A stretch of DNA of 64,000 bases from Brevibacillus laterosporus (GTDB taxonomy: Bacteria; Bacillota; Bacilli; Brevibacillales; Brevibacillaceae): NCBI RefSeq assembly GCF_030489605.1, contig NZ_JAUKFY010000002.1, positions 1-64,000 of the forward strand, given 5' to 3'. The position numbers were made by a program, and so were the translations under genes. Shown here piece by piece: positions 26,688 to 36,618 of this stretch; within the stretch, counting starts at the first letter, position 1; each line of letters starts with the position of its first letter. Below the pieces are notes generated by a model. The model searched no databases, was not told the origin of the DNA, and worked only from the letters and a program-made list of their open reading frames with translations.

Positions 26688-27869
26688 ATGCTGTCCTCTT
26701 TATTTGCGGATTTACATATACACATTGGCGGAACGATGTCAGGTAAGGCTGTGAAAATTACGGCTTCTAGAAAAATGACGCTTCAAAGTATTTTGGAGGA
26801 AGCCTCTGAGCGTAAGGGAATGGAGATCATTGGTGTTATAGACGCGCATGCTCCCGAAGTGCAAGCTGAATTGCAGGAATTGATTGATCGAAAAATGGCT
26901 ATAGCTCATCCAGATGGAGGCATCTATTATAAACGAACACTCCTACTGCTCGGCTGTGAGGTGGAAATTAAAGAACCTAATAGGGGAGAAGCTCATTTTT
27001 TATGTTATATGCCTGATTTGCGCAGGATGCGTCTCTTCACGGAATGGTTAGCTGTTCGTTGCAAGAATGTACACCTGAGCTCACAACGCGTATATACAAG
27101 CCTTCTTGAGCTCCAGCATTTTATTGACCGGCACGAGGGGCTTATGATACCAGCACACATCTTTACACCTCATAAAGGGCTTTATGGGAGCTGTACGGAT
27201 CATCTTAGCGAGGTTGCTGATCCGGGCTTGGTCTATGCGGTTGAGCTAGGTTTAAGTGCAAATACCGATATGGCAGATCGTTTGCAGGAGTTGCATGAGA
27301 AAACGTTTGTGACAAATTCGGATGCTCATTCCTTACAAAAGATTGGCAGGGAATATCAAGCGATCTTGCTAAAGCAACCAAGCTTTCAGGAGTGGGCGAT
27401 GGCGATGCGGCGTGAGCAGGGCAGAAGGGTTAAGTCTAATTATGGACTATCTCCACAGTTAGGTAAGTATCACCAAACAGCGTGCCAGGGATGCGGGTCC
27501 ATGGAACAAGAGAATGAGCTGGGACGGTGCCCTGCGTGTGGGTATAAACGGATGGTAAGAGGTGTTAGCCAACGGATAGATCAGTTAGCTGATGTTCCAA
27601 GCGGGGTGCATCCTGCACATCGTCCACCGTATGTGGAGCAGATTCCTTTAGAATTTTTACCGGGGATAGGTCCTAAAATGCGTCAAAAAATCTATGAACA
27701 AATTGGAACCGAAATGGATGTCCTTCACCGGGTGGATGAGGAGATTTTGTGTCAGGTATTAGGTGAAAAAATAACGGGTACGATTGCAAAGGCAAGGCGC
27801 GGCGAGCTATTGATTCAAGCAGGTCGGGCTGGGATCTATGGAAAGGTAATGGAAGAAAAAGGGGAGTAG
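26688..27869 (+). CDS. EndoQ-like PHP endonuclease for deaminated DNA bases
   Basis: A 393-residue protein. An N-terminal PHP metal domain carries DLHIHIGG (8-15), the cut-off GVIDAHAPE segment and IPAHIFTPHKGLYG. The NSDAH ligand follows, then a CxxC-CxxC zinc finger (CQGCG, CPACG) and a C-terminal helix-hairpin-helix-like region (LEFLPGIGPKMRQKI). This domain order is that of endonuclease Q, which nicks 5' of uracil, hypoxanthine or abasic sites and is mainly archaeal with some Bacillales members. No ribosome binding site is visible, so translation probably depends on nudF, two bases upstream. Confidence 0.8.
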   Translation: MLSSLFADLHIHIGGTMSGKAVKITASRKMTLQSILEEASERKGMEIIGVIDAHAPEVQAELQELIDRKMAIAHPDGGIYYKRTLLLLGCEVEIKEPNRGEAHFLCYMPDLRRMRLFTEWLAVRCKNVHLSSQRVYTSLLELQHFIDRHEGLMIPAHIFTPHKGLYGSCTDHLSEVADPGLVYAVELGLSANTDMADRLQELHEKTFVTNSDAHSLQKIGREYQAILLKQPSFQEWAMAMRREQGRRVKSNYGLSPQLGKYHQTACQGCGSMEQENELGRCPACGYKRMVRGVSQRIDQLADVPSGVHPAHRPPYVEQIPLEFLPGIGPKMRQKIYEQIGTEMDVLHRVDEEILCQVLGEKITGTIAKARRGELLIQAGRAGIYGKVMEEKGE

Positions 27870-27945
27870 CACCTATTCATTAGTCATAGAATAGACAAGC
27901 GGCGCATAGATTGTAAGTATCCTGACAGCCAAGGAGGGGGCCGTC

Positions 27946-28572
27946 TTGCGTAACCGCTTTGGACATGGCATCCAACTTTATTTAAAAGAAAACCAATCCC
28001 TTTTCCTGTTTACTATCGTCCTGTTTACAATGGGCATTATCTTTGGCGCTGTGCTTGTTAATTCGCTTGATTTGTCACAGCGGCATGAATTGCTTGGCTT
28101 TCTCAATTATTTTTTCTCTAATTTTGACAAAAGCGGCATAACGGATTCCTCCCTACATTTTCAACAAGCATTTGGATATCACTTAAAAACAATTTTGATA
28201 CTGTGGGTACTAGGAATGTCCATTATTGGATTGCCTATGATTTTGCTTCTATTATTTCTGAAGGGTATCATTGTTGGTTTTACCGTTGGATTTCTCGTAG
28301 GAGAACTGCATTGGAAGGGAGTGACGTTTGCTCTGCTCGGTGTTCTTCCGCAGAATATGTTAGTTGTTCCCGCTATGCTCATTGCCGGCGTTGCAGGTAT
28401 TTCATTTTCTCTTCGCTTGGTACGTACTAGATTAGTTACACGACGAGATAGCATTATGCCGCATTTCACTAATTATTCGATTCTAGTGGGCAGCATGTTT
28501 ATAATCATGATAGCTGCTGCTTTATTGGAGACTTTTTTGTCGCCATTATTAATGCAGTATGCTATTAATTAA
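27946..28572 (+). CDS. spoIIM: Stage II sporulation protein M
   Basis: A 208-residue membrane protein of the SpoIIM family with about five hydrophobic helices (for example LFLFTIVLFTMGIIFGAVLV and ILWVLGMSIIGLPMILLLLF). It forms the SpoIID-SpoIIM-SpoIIP complex that degrades peptidoglycan during engulfment. The TTG start follows AAGGAGGGGG. As in B. subtilis it precedes fur. Confidence 0.88.
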   Translation: MRNRFGHGIQLYLKENQSLFLFTIVLFTMGIIFGAVLVNSLDLSQRHELLGFLNYFFSNFDKSGITDSSLHFQQAFGYHLKTILILWVLGMSIIGLPMILLLLFLKGIIVGFTVGFLVGELHWKGVTFALLGVLPQNMLVVPAMLIAGVAGISFSLRLVRTRLVTRRDSIMPHFTNYSILVGSMFIIMIAAALLETFLSPLLMQYAIN

Positions 28573-28666
28573 TAATAATTATAAGATAAGAACTTATGTA
28601 TTTGACTAAATAGATTTCTCTCCTCTATAATAAGTACAGGTTTGATGCGAACGGGGAGGGGCATAC

Positions 28667-29128
28667 ATGGAAGAAAAAATAGAAAAGATAAAGCAACAAT
28701 TACATTCGCACCACTATAAATTGACTCCGCAACGCGAAGCTACAGTTCGTGTCTTACTGGAGAATGAAGCTGATCATCTCAGCGCTGAGGATGTCTACTT
28801 AAAGGTAAAAGACAAAGCTCCTGAGATTGGCTTAGCTACGGTATATCGGACCTTGGAGCTGTTGAGTGAGCTGCGGATTATCCATAAAATGAACTTTGGC
28901 GATGGAGTAGCGCGTTATGACCTCCGAGATGATAATGCTAAACATCACCATCATCACTTAATATGCTTACATTGTGGTACGGTGGATGAGATATTCGAAG
29001 ATTTGTTAGTGGGAACAGAAGAGAAGGTAAAAGCGGACTACAAATTTGCTGTAACAGATCACCGACTCAGTTTTTATGGAATCTGCCATCGTTGTCTTGA
29101 TAAAGTTAATTTGGAAGACTACAAGTAA
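28667..29128 (+). CDS. fur: Ferric uptake regulator family protein
   Basis: A 153-residue Fur family repressor. The winged helix occupies 1-85 (SAEDVYLKVKDKAPEIGLAT), followed by HHHHH metal ligands and two CxxC pairs (CLHC, CHRC). Synteny with spoIIM and yqzK identifies it as Fur rather than PerR or Zur. GGGGAGGGG precedes the ATG. An AT-rich stretch before it (28563-28585) could hold a Fur box, but no clear 19-mer was found. Confidence 0.88.
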   Translation: MEEKIEKIKQQLHSHHYKLTPQREATVRVLLENEADHLSAEDVYLKVKDKAPEIGLATVYRTLELLSELRIIHKMNFGDGVARYDLRDDNAKHHHHHLICLHCGTVDEIFEDLLVGTEEKVKADYKFAVTDHRLSFYGICHRCLDKVNLEDYK

Positions 29129-29129
29129 A

Positions 29130-29160
29130 AACTTCTCCATAGTAAAGGAGAAGTTTTTTT
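29130..29160 (+). terminator. Terminator after fur
   Basis: AACTTCTCC (29130-29138) pairs with GGAGAAGTT (29147-29155), followed by a run of Ts. Confidence 0.9.
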
Positions 29161-29233
29161 CTTGTTCATGAAAGTCATGAACAGGGACAAAAAGGCATAA
29201 AATAGCAACAATCGAGCTCAAGGGGCTGTTGCA

Positions 29234-29473
29234 ATGAGTTTTCCGTTTCGCCGCTTTATGGAATTAATTCGTTTCTTTTTGCTTTTTGTCACTTGTTCCT
29301 TGTTTAGTTATGGAGTAGTATCCTACTTGTCACACCATCTTTTGCCGGCAAATCCCTATAGAGAACCTTCCGGGAATGCTGTTAAGGTGGTAAAATGGCT
29401 GGACAATAAACCCGTATCTGAGTTGGACTGGTATTTAGAGCGCCTTCAGCTTTTTTTCTTGGAAGGAGAATGA
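29234..29473 (+). CDS. yqzK: DUF4227 family protein YqzK
   Basis: A 79-residue protein with one N-terminal membrane helix (about 12-32) and a short extracytoplasmic or cytoplasmic tail. Position between fur and xerD and the FFLLFVTCSLFSYGVVSYL helix fit YqzK/DUF4227, whose function is unknown. AGGGG lies upstream of the ATG. Confidence 0.75.
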   Translation: MSFPFRRFMELIRFFLLFVTCSLFSYGVVSYLSHHLLPANPYREPSGNAVKVVKWLDNKPVSELDWYLERLQLFFLEGE

Positions 29474-29554
29474 AAAAGCAGGATTTTTTAACGCGTTGTT
29501 GAAATGTATAAGGTACCGCTCTGGTATAATTAATCCAGGAGGAGAAGTGGCTTC

Positions 29555-30442
29555 ATGGATACGCTAATCGATCAGTTTACCCACTTTCTCGCAGTAGAAA
29601 AAGGACTTGCAGCAAATACGCTGGAATCTTATCAACATGACTTGGTAATGTACGCTGCTTATTTGAATGACCAGGGAATTAGCAAGATAGAAGATACTAC
29701 GCGCACTCATATCGTTGGCTATCTATTTATGCTTCAAGAGAAAGGACGGGCTACGGCTACATTATCTAGGAATATGGCTTCCATACGTGCTTTTTATCAG
29801 TTCTTGGTTCGAGACCGTCATATGACTACTGATCCATCTATTCATCTGGAAACACCCAAAATCGAGAAAAGGTTGCCTAAGGTGTTGTCAGTGGAAGAGG
29901 TGGAGCGCTTATTGGATGGTCCAAAAGGAAACGTACCTATAGCATATCGTGATAAAGCCATGCTAGAATTACTATATGCGACCGGAATACGCGTTTCTGA
30001 GTTAGTATCCTTACAACTGGGGGATATTAATTTGGACATGGGCTTTGTCAAATGCATGGGGAAAGGTTCCAAGGAGCGCATGATTCCGCTTGGTAGCATT
30101 GCCATTCAAGTGATCCGAACCTATTTGGAACGGGGGCGTCCGCAGCTTGTTAAGGCAAGTTCAGACCAGGCGCTGTTTTTAAATCATTTAGGCACACAGA
30201 TTACGCGCCAGGGGTTTTGGAAAATAATTAAAAAATATGCCTTACAAGAGGGAATCCAAAAGGAGATTACACCGCATACCTTGCGACACTCCTTTGCAAC
30301 ACATCTTTTAGAAAATGGTGCAGACTTGCGATCTGTACAAGAAATGTTGGGACATGCCGATATTTCTACCACTCAAATTTATACGCATGTAACGCGTACG
30401 CGCATCAAAGATGTCTATGCAAAAACACATCCTCGTGCCTAA
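29555..30442 (+). CDS. xerD: Tyrosine recombinase XerD
   Basis: A 295-residue site-specific recombinase that resolves chromosome dimers at dif with its partner. The SAM-like N-terminal domain (1-90) starts with FLAVEKGLAANTLESYQHDL. The catalytic domain has Arg in TGIRVSE, the HTLRHSF box, LGHADI and the nucleophile Tyr in QIYTHV. The housekeeping position between yqzK and deoB argues against a phage integrase. AGGAGGAG lies upstream. Confidence 0.92.
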   Translation: MDTLIDQFTHFLAVEKGLAANTLESYQHDLVMYAAYLNDQGISKIEDTTRTHIVGYLFMLQEKGRATATLSRNMASIRAFYQFLVRDRHMTTDPSIHLETPKIEKRLPKVLSVEEVERLLDGPKGNVPIAYRDKAMLELLYATGIRVSELVSLQLGDINLDMGFVKCMGKGSKERMIPLGSIAIQVIRTYLERGRPQLVKASSDQALFLNHLGTQITRQGFWKIIKKYALQEGIQKEITPHTLRHSFATHLLENGADLRSVQEMLGHADISTTQIYTHVTRTRIKDVYAKTHPRA

Positions 30443-30499
30443 AGAGATGGACGTACACTTTACAAGGCAGACTTCAAGCGCATAAGGAGGAACACACAA

Positions 30500-31675
30500 A
30501 TGAATCGTTTTTCACGTGTATTTTTAATTGTGTTGGATAGTGTTGGAATTGGTGAATTGCCTGACGCTAAGAAATTTAATGACGAAGGTTCTCATACACT
30601 TGGTCATATTGCACAAAAGGTAGAAGGGTTCGCACTTCCGCATCTTGCAGAATTGGGTCTGGGTACTATTGCTCCTCTGCAGAATGTACCAGCTGTGGCT
30701 GCACCTCGCGCACACTATGGCAAAATGAAAGAAATATCTATGGGAAAAGATACAACAACTGGACATTGGGAAATTATGGGGTTGCATGTATCTACTCCGT
30801 TTAATACATATCCAGATGGATTTCCACAAGAATTAATTGAGGAATTCGAGCAACGCATCGGGCGTAAAGTATTAGGTAACAAGGTAGCATCCGGAACCGA
30901 AATTCTGGATGAATTAGGCGAAGAGCATATGAAAACAGGTGCAGTAATTGTGTATACGTCTGCTGATAGCGTATTCCAAGTTGCTGCTCATGAAGAAATC
31001 GTACCGTTAGAAGAGCTATACAAGATCTGTGAGATTGCCCGTGAGCTTACACTGCGTGACGAATATGCGGTTACACGTGTAATTGCTCGTCCGTTCTTAG
31101 GAAAGCCAGGGGCATTTGAACGTACTTCAAATCGTCATGACTACTCTGTGAAGCCATTTGACAAAACGGTTATGAACAACCTTGTAGATGCAGGACTAAC
31201 TTCCATTGCGATTGGCAAAATCTCTGATATTTATGCGGGAGAGGGCGTAAGTAAAGAGGTTCGATCCAAGGACAACATGGATGGAGTAGATAAACTGCTT
31301 CAAAGCATGCAAGAATCCTTTACAGGGCTCAGCTTTGTAAATCTAGTTGATTTCGATGCCAAATATGGTCATCGCCGCGATCCGGAAGGGTACGGAAAAG
31401 CGTTAATGGAGTTTGATGCACGTGTTCCTGAGCTACTGGCAGCTTTAAAAGAAAATGATTTACTTATCATTACGGCTGACCATGGAAATGACCCAACTCA
31501 TCATGGCACTGATCATACTCGCGAATATGTGCCTATACTGGCTTACTACAAAAACTTGGAGACAGGCAAAAATCTAGGTGTGCGTGAAACATTTGCTGAC
31601 CTAGGGGCAACCATTGCCGAAAACTTCGAAGTGAAAATGCCGAAAATCGGTCAAAGTTTCTTAGCTCAATTGTAG
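30500..31675 (+). CDS. deoB: Phosphopentomutase
   Basis: A 391-residue alkaline-phosphatase superfamily enzyme interconverting (deoxy)ribose 1- and 5-phosphate. Metal ligands appear in [13 protein letters not shown] and [19 protein letters not shown], and the phospho-Thr is in [10 protein letters not shown]. It acts with the nucleoside phosphorylase encoded 13 bases downstream. AAGGAGG precedes the ATG. Confidence 0.93.
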   Translation: MNRFSRVFLIVLDSVGIGELPDAKKFNDEGSHTLGHIAQKVEGFALPHLAELGLGTIAPLQNVPAVAAPRAHYGKMKEISMGKDTTTGHWEIMGLHVSTPFNTYPDGFPQELIEEFEQRIGRKVLGNKVASGTEILDELGEEHMKTGAVIVYTSADSVFQVAAHEEIVPLEELYKICEIARELTLRDEYAVTRVIARPFLGKPGAFERTSNRHDYSVKPFDKTVMNNLVDAGLTSIAIGKISDIYAGEGVSKEVRSKDNMDGVDKLLQSMQESFTGLSFVNLVDFDAKYGHRRDPEGYGKALMEFDARVPELLAALKENDLLIITADHGNDPTHHGTDHTREYVPILAYYKNLETGKNLGVRETFADLGATIAENFEVKMPKIGQSFLAQL

Positions 31676-31688
31676 GGGGAGAGCATAC

Positions 31689-32498
31689 ATGTCCAAAATT
31701 CTTGAAGCAAAGGCGTTTATTGAGGAAAAGCTTACTGAAAAGCCAACCATCGGCTTAGTTTTAGGCTCAGGTCTAGGTGTTTTGGCAGATGAAATTGAAG
31801 ATGCTACTGTTATTCCATACAACGAGATTCCCCATTTTACAAAATCAACAGTAGTCGGACATAAAGGGCAGCTTGTTATTGGAAAATTGAAAGGCAAGCA
31901 GGTAGTAGCGATGCAAGGGCGCTTTCACTACTATGAAGGGCATGAATTGGAAGCTGTTGTGTTCCCGATTCGTGTTATGAAAGCGATTGGTGTAGAAACC
32001 ATCATTGTTACGAATGCAGCAGGTGGCGTCAATGAATCCTATAAACCGGGTGATCTGATGTTAATTTCTGATCATCTCAATCTGACGTACCGCAATCCGT
32101 TAATCGGTGGAAATGATGAGTCTTTAGGCGCTCGCTTCCCTGATATGTCTGAAGCTTATTCCAAACGTTTACGTGAGCTTTCTAAAGAGATTGCAGCTAC
32201 ATTGGGCATCCAATTACAAGAAGGCGTGTATGCAGGACTATTAGGCCCATCCTATGAAACTCCTGCTGAGATTCGCATGTTGCGTATTCTGGGCGGGGAT
32301 GCTGTTGGGATGTCTACAGTACCAGAGGTAATCGTGGCTCGCCATATGAACATAGAGGTACTCGGAATTTCTTGCATCAGCAATATGGCGGCAGGAATTC
32401 TTGATCAACCGTTATCCCACGATGAGGTAATGGAGACGACTGAGAAGGTAAAAGCAGAGTTTCTTTCCTTAGTAAAAGGTGTAATTGAAAAGATGTAA
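31689..32498 (+). CDS. punA: Purine nucleoside phosphorylase
   Basis: A 269-residue family I PNP that cleaves inosine and guanosine to base and ribose 1-phosphate. Phosphate and purine site motifs GSGLG, QGRFHYYEGH, VTNAAGGVN and GPSYETPAEIRML are intact. GGGGGAG lies upstream. It ends the xerD-deoB-punA set, and the conserved B. subtilis order (dacF next) is broken after it. Confidence 0.92.
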   Translation: MSKILEAKAFIEEKLTEKPTIGLVLGSGLGVLADEIEDATVIPYNEIPHFTKSTVVGHKGQLVIGKLKGKQVVAMQGRFHYYEGHELEAVVFPIRVMKAIGVETIIVTNAAGGVNESYKPGDLMLISDHLNLTYRNPLIGGNDESLGARFPDMSEAYSKRLRELSKEIAATLGIQLQEGVYAGLLGPSYETPAEIRMLRILGGDAVGMSTVPEVIVARHMNIEVLGISCISNMAAGILDQPLSHDEVMETTEKVKAEFLSLVKGVIEKM

Positions 32499-32552
32499 TC
32501 CTTCATAATCTGTCGACGAGTGATACACAATTAATGCTTTAAAGCATTTACT

Positions 32553-32592
32553 AAAACCCCTTTAGCTTTTCTGCTCAAAGGGGGTTTTTTTA
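32553..32592 (+). terminator. Terminator after punA
   Basis: AAAACCCCTTT pairs with AAAGGGG and following Ts, leaving a 13-base loop. The complementary strand could also serve the convergent IclR gene. Confidence 0.85.
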
Positions 32593-32594
32593 TG

Positions 32595-33350
32595 CTAGTG
32601 ATGATATCCTAAACCAAGTGATAATTGGGAAACGGTTCGTAACACTTTTTGCCGAAAATCCTCCATATGAGGAAGCATGCGTTCAGATGGTCCGATTAGA
32701 CTGATGGAAGCGATGGCTTGTCCGGTTGCATCAAAAATAGGGGCCGCAATAGCCGTTACACTAACATTGCGCAAATTAGAACTAACCTCATAGCCGTTTC
32801 TTTTAATGGTTGTCAGACGCTGTTTCATTTCCTCAGTAGAAGTAAGGGATTGGGGTGTGTATGCTTTTAGCCCAGATGCAAGAACTTCACTGATGAAAGT
32901 CTCAGATTGATAGGCGAGTAAACACCGAGCACTACTTGTCGCATACAAAGGAAAGCGCCGATAGGCATCAACGGTAAAGCGTATAGGATATTCGGAGTCG
33001 ATTTTGTCCACGTAAATGGCATCTTTACCATCCATAATACAAAGACATACCAATTCTTTGGTCTGGTCTGCCAGTTCTACGAGACGGGGTTTTGCATATT
33101 CTACGGTATCATGATCACGTAATACCTTTGAACCTAATTCAAGTAAGGCATAACCAAGCGCATATTGCTTGTTTTTTTTGTTTTGGCGTATAAAGCCCTC
33201 GCTCTCAAGTGTGGTTAGTAGTTTATGTGCGGCGCTTTTGGACATTGCCAGTTTTTTACTTATTTCTGTTACACCCAATTCTTTAGGAGAATCTAAAAAG
33301 AGTTGCATAAGATGACAGCTTTTTTTAACGGAAGATAAGAAGTTGTCCAT
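32595..33350 (-). CDS. IclR family transcriptional regulator
   Basis: A 251-residue regulator with a winged helix at 1-65 (VTEISKKLAMSKSAAHKLLT) and an IclR effector domain after it (RFPLYATSSARCLLAY, VSVTAIAAPIFD). AAAGGAA lies upstream of the ATG. It is divergent from the ABC importer genes across 212 bases, so it probably controls them in response to the imported compound or a product. Confidence 0.88.
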   Translation of the reverse strand: MDNFLSSVKKSCHLMQLFLDSPKELGVTEISKKLAMSKSAAHKLLTTLESEGFIRQNKKNKQYALGYALLELGSKVLRDHDTVEYAKPRLVELADQTKELVCLCIMDGKDAIYVDKIDSEYPIRFTVDAYRRFPLYATSSARCLLAYQSETFISEVLASGLKAYTPQSLTSTEEMKQRLTTIKRNGYEVSSNLRNVSVTAIAAPIFDATGQAIASISLIGPSERMLPHMEDFRQKVLRTVSQLSLGLGYHH

Positions 33351-33562
33351 CCGATTATTCCTTTCCTATGAAAAGTCAGGCACGTTCGACTTGTATTCCA
33401 AAAAATGGGGAAAAGTCCTGATGTAACGGTATTGTATCATGGGTACATAATTTTCACAAATAATTGATTTTTGAAAATATTCATGCTAAACTTCACATAT
33501 CGTTCCCTTATAGATAACTATGTTCCTTATATGAGAACAATGAAAGAGAGTATGGAGGGCTT

Positions 33563-34654
33563 ATGATGAAGAAAAAAGCGTGGTCAGTTTTATCGGTTAT
33601 TACTCTTTCGGCCGTATTGGTGGCAGGCTGTGGAAGCTCAGCACAACGAACGGGAAGCAATGATGCAAAATCTCAATTCGAGGACAAGCTTGTTATTGCT
33701 GGAAATGGTGCTACCGTAGAAAAATTGATGAAAGACGAGATTTTTAAAAAATTTAATCAAAAATATCCGAATGTAAAGCTCTCCTATGTATCAGGTGTTT
33801 CTACTGAAATTGTAGCCAAAATAAAGGCACAGAAAAACTCTCCGCAAATAGACGTCGCCATTATAGAGGGCGGGGAGCAAGAAAAAGGCCGTACAGAAGG
33901 ATTATGGCAACCGATTACAGCAACAGATATTCCCAATGCGGCTAACGTAGCTGATGACTTAAAGGTGTTAGAAAATTCAGGAGTTACGGTTAATTTTACA
34001 CCCATGGGTATCTCCTATAATAGTGACCTAATTAAGGAAAAAGGTTTACCTGTGCCAGAATCCTGGAATGATCTTGCTCGTCCTGAAATGAAAGGAAATT
34101 TGATTTTAACCGATATTACTAGCAACTTCGGGCGCAGTGCGTTAATCATGCTTGCGTATGCCAATGGCGGTTCGGAAAAAGAAATGGAGGAGGGCTTCAA
34201 AAAGCTAGAGATGATTGCGGGATATATGCCTACATTTGCAAAGTCTGCTGCACAGCTCCAACAGAATTTGCAAAGTAAGACCTCTTCCTACACAGCTTGG
34301 ACAATGGCGCGGAGCATTACACAGAAAAAAGCAGGATTACCACTTGAATTCGTCTTTCCCAAAGAAGGTGCTAATATAGTGCCAAATGTAGCGGTTATGG
34401 TTAAAGGGGCAAAGCATCCTGAGGCAGCTAAGGAATTTATGAATTTCTTGCTAACAGATGAGGTTCAGAGCATGTATGCTGCAAAATTATATTACAATCC
34501 TGCTACAAAAGTGGACTTGCCGGAGGATGTAGCGAAACAGCTTGATTTTGATCGGACCAAAGTTGTGAACTTTGATTATGCCGTTTTAGGAAGCAAGACG
34601 GGAGAGTGGATAAATCGCTTCAACAAGGAAATTGCTCCAAAAGTAGGAAAGTAG
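33563..34654 (+). CDS. ABC transporter substrate-binding lipoprotein (polyamine/iron/phosphonate type)
   Basis: A 363-residue lipoprotein with a lipobox VAGCG (Cys23 counting from the first Met). The mature part is a type II periplasmic-binding fold (FNQKYPNVKLSYVSG, GISYNSDLIKEKGLPVPESW), as in the PotD/AfuA/PhnS group. ATGGAGGG precedes ATGATG. The substrate is not decided by sequence. The linked M20 peptidase suggests an acylated amino acid or peptide-like compound. Confidence 0.85.
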   Translation: MMKKKAWSVLSVITLSAVLVAGCGSSAQRTGSNDAKSQFEDKLVIAGNGATVEKLMKDEIFKKFNQKYPNVKLSYVSGVSTEIVAKIKAQKNSPQIDVAIIEGGEQEKGRTEGLWQPITATDIPNAANVADDLKVLENSGVTVNFTPMGISYNSDLIKEKGLPVPESWNDLARPEMKGNLILTDITSNFGRSALIMLAYANGGSEKEMEEGFKKLEMIAGYMPTFAKSAAQLQQNLQSKTSSYTAWTMARSITQKKAGLPLEFVFPKEGANIVPNVAVMVKGAKHPEAAKEFMNFLLTDEVQSMYAAKLYYNPATKVDLPEDVAKQLDFDRTKVVNFDYAVLGSKTGEWINRFNKEIAPKVGK

Positions 34655-35773
34655 GTGTCCACATTGACAAGAGTGCCGGACGTAGAATTTATAAACATTC
34701 AGAAAAAATTCCAAAATCAGATTATTGTTGACAATTTCCAGCTTCAAATTGAGCAAGGCGAGTTCATTTCCTTGCTCGGTCCTTCTGGTTGTGGCAAAAC
34801 AACAACGTTAAATATGATAGCTGGTTTTTTAGATCCAGATCAGGGGGATTTGCTCATTAAAGGAAAGAGGATGAATGGAGTTCCTCCCTATAAGAGAGAA
34901 TTGGGCATGGTATTTCAAACCTATTCCTTATTCCCGCATATGACGGTAGGGGAGAACATTGGCTATGGATTAAAATTACGCAAAATATCTAAAGCAGAGC
35001 AGAAGGAGCGAATCCAAAAGGTCCTAGAGCTGGTGAAACTACCACATGTAGCAGATCGATACCCTAAGCAGCTTTCAGGCGGACAGCGTCAGCGTATTGC
35101 CATTGCCAGAGCATTAGTTGTAGAGCCGTCACTGTTACTTCTTGACGAGCCATTAAGCAACCTGGATGCGAAATTACGTGAAGAATTACGTGATGAATTG
35201 AAGCGGCTACATCAGGAAATTGGAGTTACGACCATTTTTGTTACGCATGATCAGGAAGAAGCATTATCCCTATCCGATCGAATAGTAGTCATGAATTATG
35301 GACGTGTCGAGCAAATCGGTCAGCCTCACGAAATATATAATCATCCAGCAACAGAATTTGTTCATACGTTTATTGGAAAGTCAAATCGAATTCTTGGTCG
35401 CATTACCGCTATAAGCGGTCAGATCATGACGATTAAAACCCATGGAGATTGGGAGATACAAGCTGTTGCGACTAACAAAAATCTACAGGTAGATCAGCGA
35501 GTGATAGCCTATGTCCGTCCTGAGAAAATCAAACTATCCTCGTTGAATGATCGATCAAGCGATAAATCTCCCGTGGATAATAAGGTATACGGACAACTGA
35601 CATTTTCCTCATTCCTTGGTGCCTATACGGAATGTAGGGTGCAGATTGGAGGAATCCAGCTTGATGCACGCGTGCAAGAATCGAGTGTGCTTACAGAAAT
35701 GAAGCAGGAAGCAACGATCATTTGTCAATGGGACAAGGAAGATGTTTTTGTAATGGCGGAGAGGTGGGAGTAA
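34655..35773 (+). CDS. ABC importer ATP-binding protein (PotA-like)
   Basis: A 372-residue ATPase with Walker A GPSGCGKTT, Q-loop, signature [15 protein letters not shown], Walker B LLLLDEPLSNLD, and a C-terminal TOBE domain from about 285. It energises the two permeases downstream. The GTG directly follows the previous stop; an in-frame TTG nine bases later with AGGTG upstream is an alternative start. Confidence 0.9.
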   Translation: MSTLTRVPDVEFINIQKKFQNQIIVDNFQLQIEQGEFISLLGPSGCGKTTTLNMIAGFLDPDQGDLLIKGKRMNGVPPYKRELGMVFQTYSLFPHMTVGENIGYGLKLRKISKAEQKERIQKVLELVKLPHVADRYPKQLSGGQRQRIAIARALVVEPSLLLLDEPLSNLDAKLREELRDELKRLHQEIGVTTIFVTHDQEEALSLSDRIVVMNYGRVEQIGQPHEIYNHPATEFVHTFIGKSNRILGRITAISGQIMTIKTHGDWEIQAVATNKNLQVDQRVIAYVRPEKIKLSSLNDRSSDKSPVDNKVYGQLTFSSFLGAYTECRVQIGGIQLDARVQESSVLTEMKQEATIICQWDKEDVFVMAERWE

Positions 35774-35775
35774 AG

Positions 35776-36618
35776 ATGTCAAAACGACTTGCCTATCTGT
35801 TATTACTTCTACCAGCTATGATTATTTTACTTGGCGTCTTTCTTATACCTATGCTTTTTATTCTTCTTTTAAGTTTGGAAGGAGCAGAGGGGCAGTTTAG
35901 CTGGTCCTATTATCTCATGTTTTTTCAGGATACATATTATCTAGAGATACTGGGACGAACAATCTCTCTAAGCTTATATACCGTTGTCTGCACATTACTA
36001 CTAGCCTATCCTGTAGCCATGTTTATGGCCCGTACACAGGGAAAGCTGCGTGGGCTTGTCACAATGTTAATTTTGTGTCCACATCTTATAAGTGTTGTGA
36101 TACGAAATTTCGGCTGGGTAGTCATTTTGGGAGATACAGGCTGGCTGAATAGCATGCTACTAAAAGCAGGGGTTATTGATGCGCCATTACGCTTGTTATA
36201 TAACGAATTAGGCATTGTTATAGGCTTAACGGATGCGTTTATTGCTTACATGGTATTGGGAATTGCGACTAGTCTTTATACCATTGATGCTTCCTTGTAT
36301 AAAGCGGCTTCTATCTTAGGAGCAACACGCTTCCAATCTTTTTTTCACATAACATTGCCTTTGAGCATGCCCGGTGTGTTTGCCGGCATTACACTGGTTT
36401 TCAGTTTATCGATGAGTGCCTATGTAACACCAGCCCTAATGGGAGGAACGTCGGTTAAGGTTATTCCTGTACTAGCCTTTGAACAAATCATGTCGACTCT
36501 TAACTGGCCATTAGGAGCAGCTCTTGCTATCTTGTTGCTGTCAAGTACGGTTGTGCTGGTCACTTTGTTTAGTCGATTAGCAGAAACAAAACGGTATAAA
36601 GAGGTGTTTACATCATGA
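35776..36618 (+). CDS. ABC importer permease 1
   Basis: A 280-residue permease with six hydrophobic helices and the EAA loop variant YKAASILGATRFQSFFHITLP. The ATG follows GGGAG and lies two bases after the ATPase stop. The family is PotB/AfuB-like. Confidence 0.88.
   Translation: MSKRLAYLLLLLPAMIILLGVFLIPMLFILLLSLEGAEGQFSWSYYLMFFQDTYYLEILGRTISLSLYTVVCTLLLAYPVAMFMARTQGKLRGLVTMLILCPHLISVVIRNFGWVVILGDTGWLNSMLLKAGVIDAPLRLLYNELGIVIGLTDAFIAYMVLGIATSLYTIDASLYKAASILGATRFQSFFHITLPLSMPGVFAGITLVFSLSMSAYVTPALMGGTSVKVIPVLAFEQIMSTLNWPLGAALAILLLSSTVVLVTLFSRLAETKRYKEVFTS

Noticed and set aside
29555-30442. Tyrosine recombinase considered as a mobile-element integrase
   Set aside because: Synteny with yqzK and deoB and full XerD motifs mark it as the chromosomal dimer resolvase.
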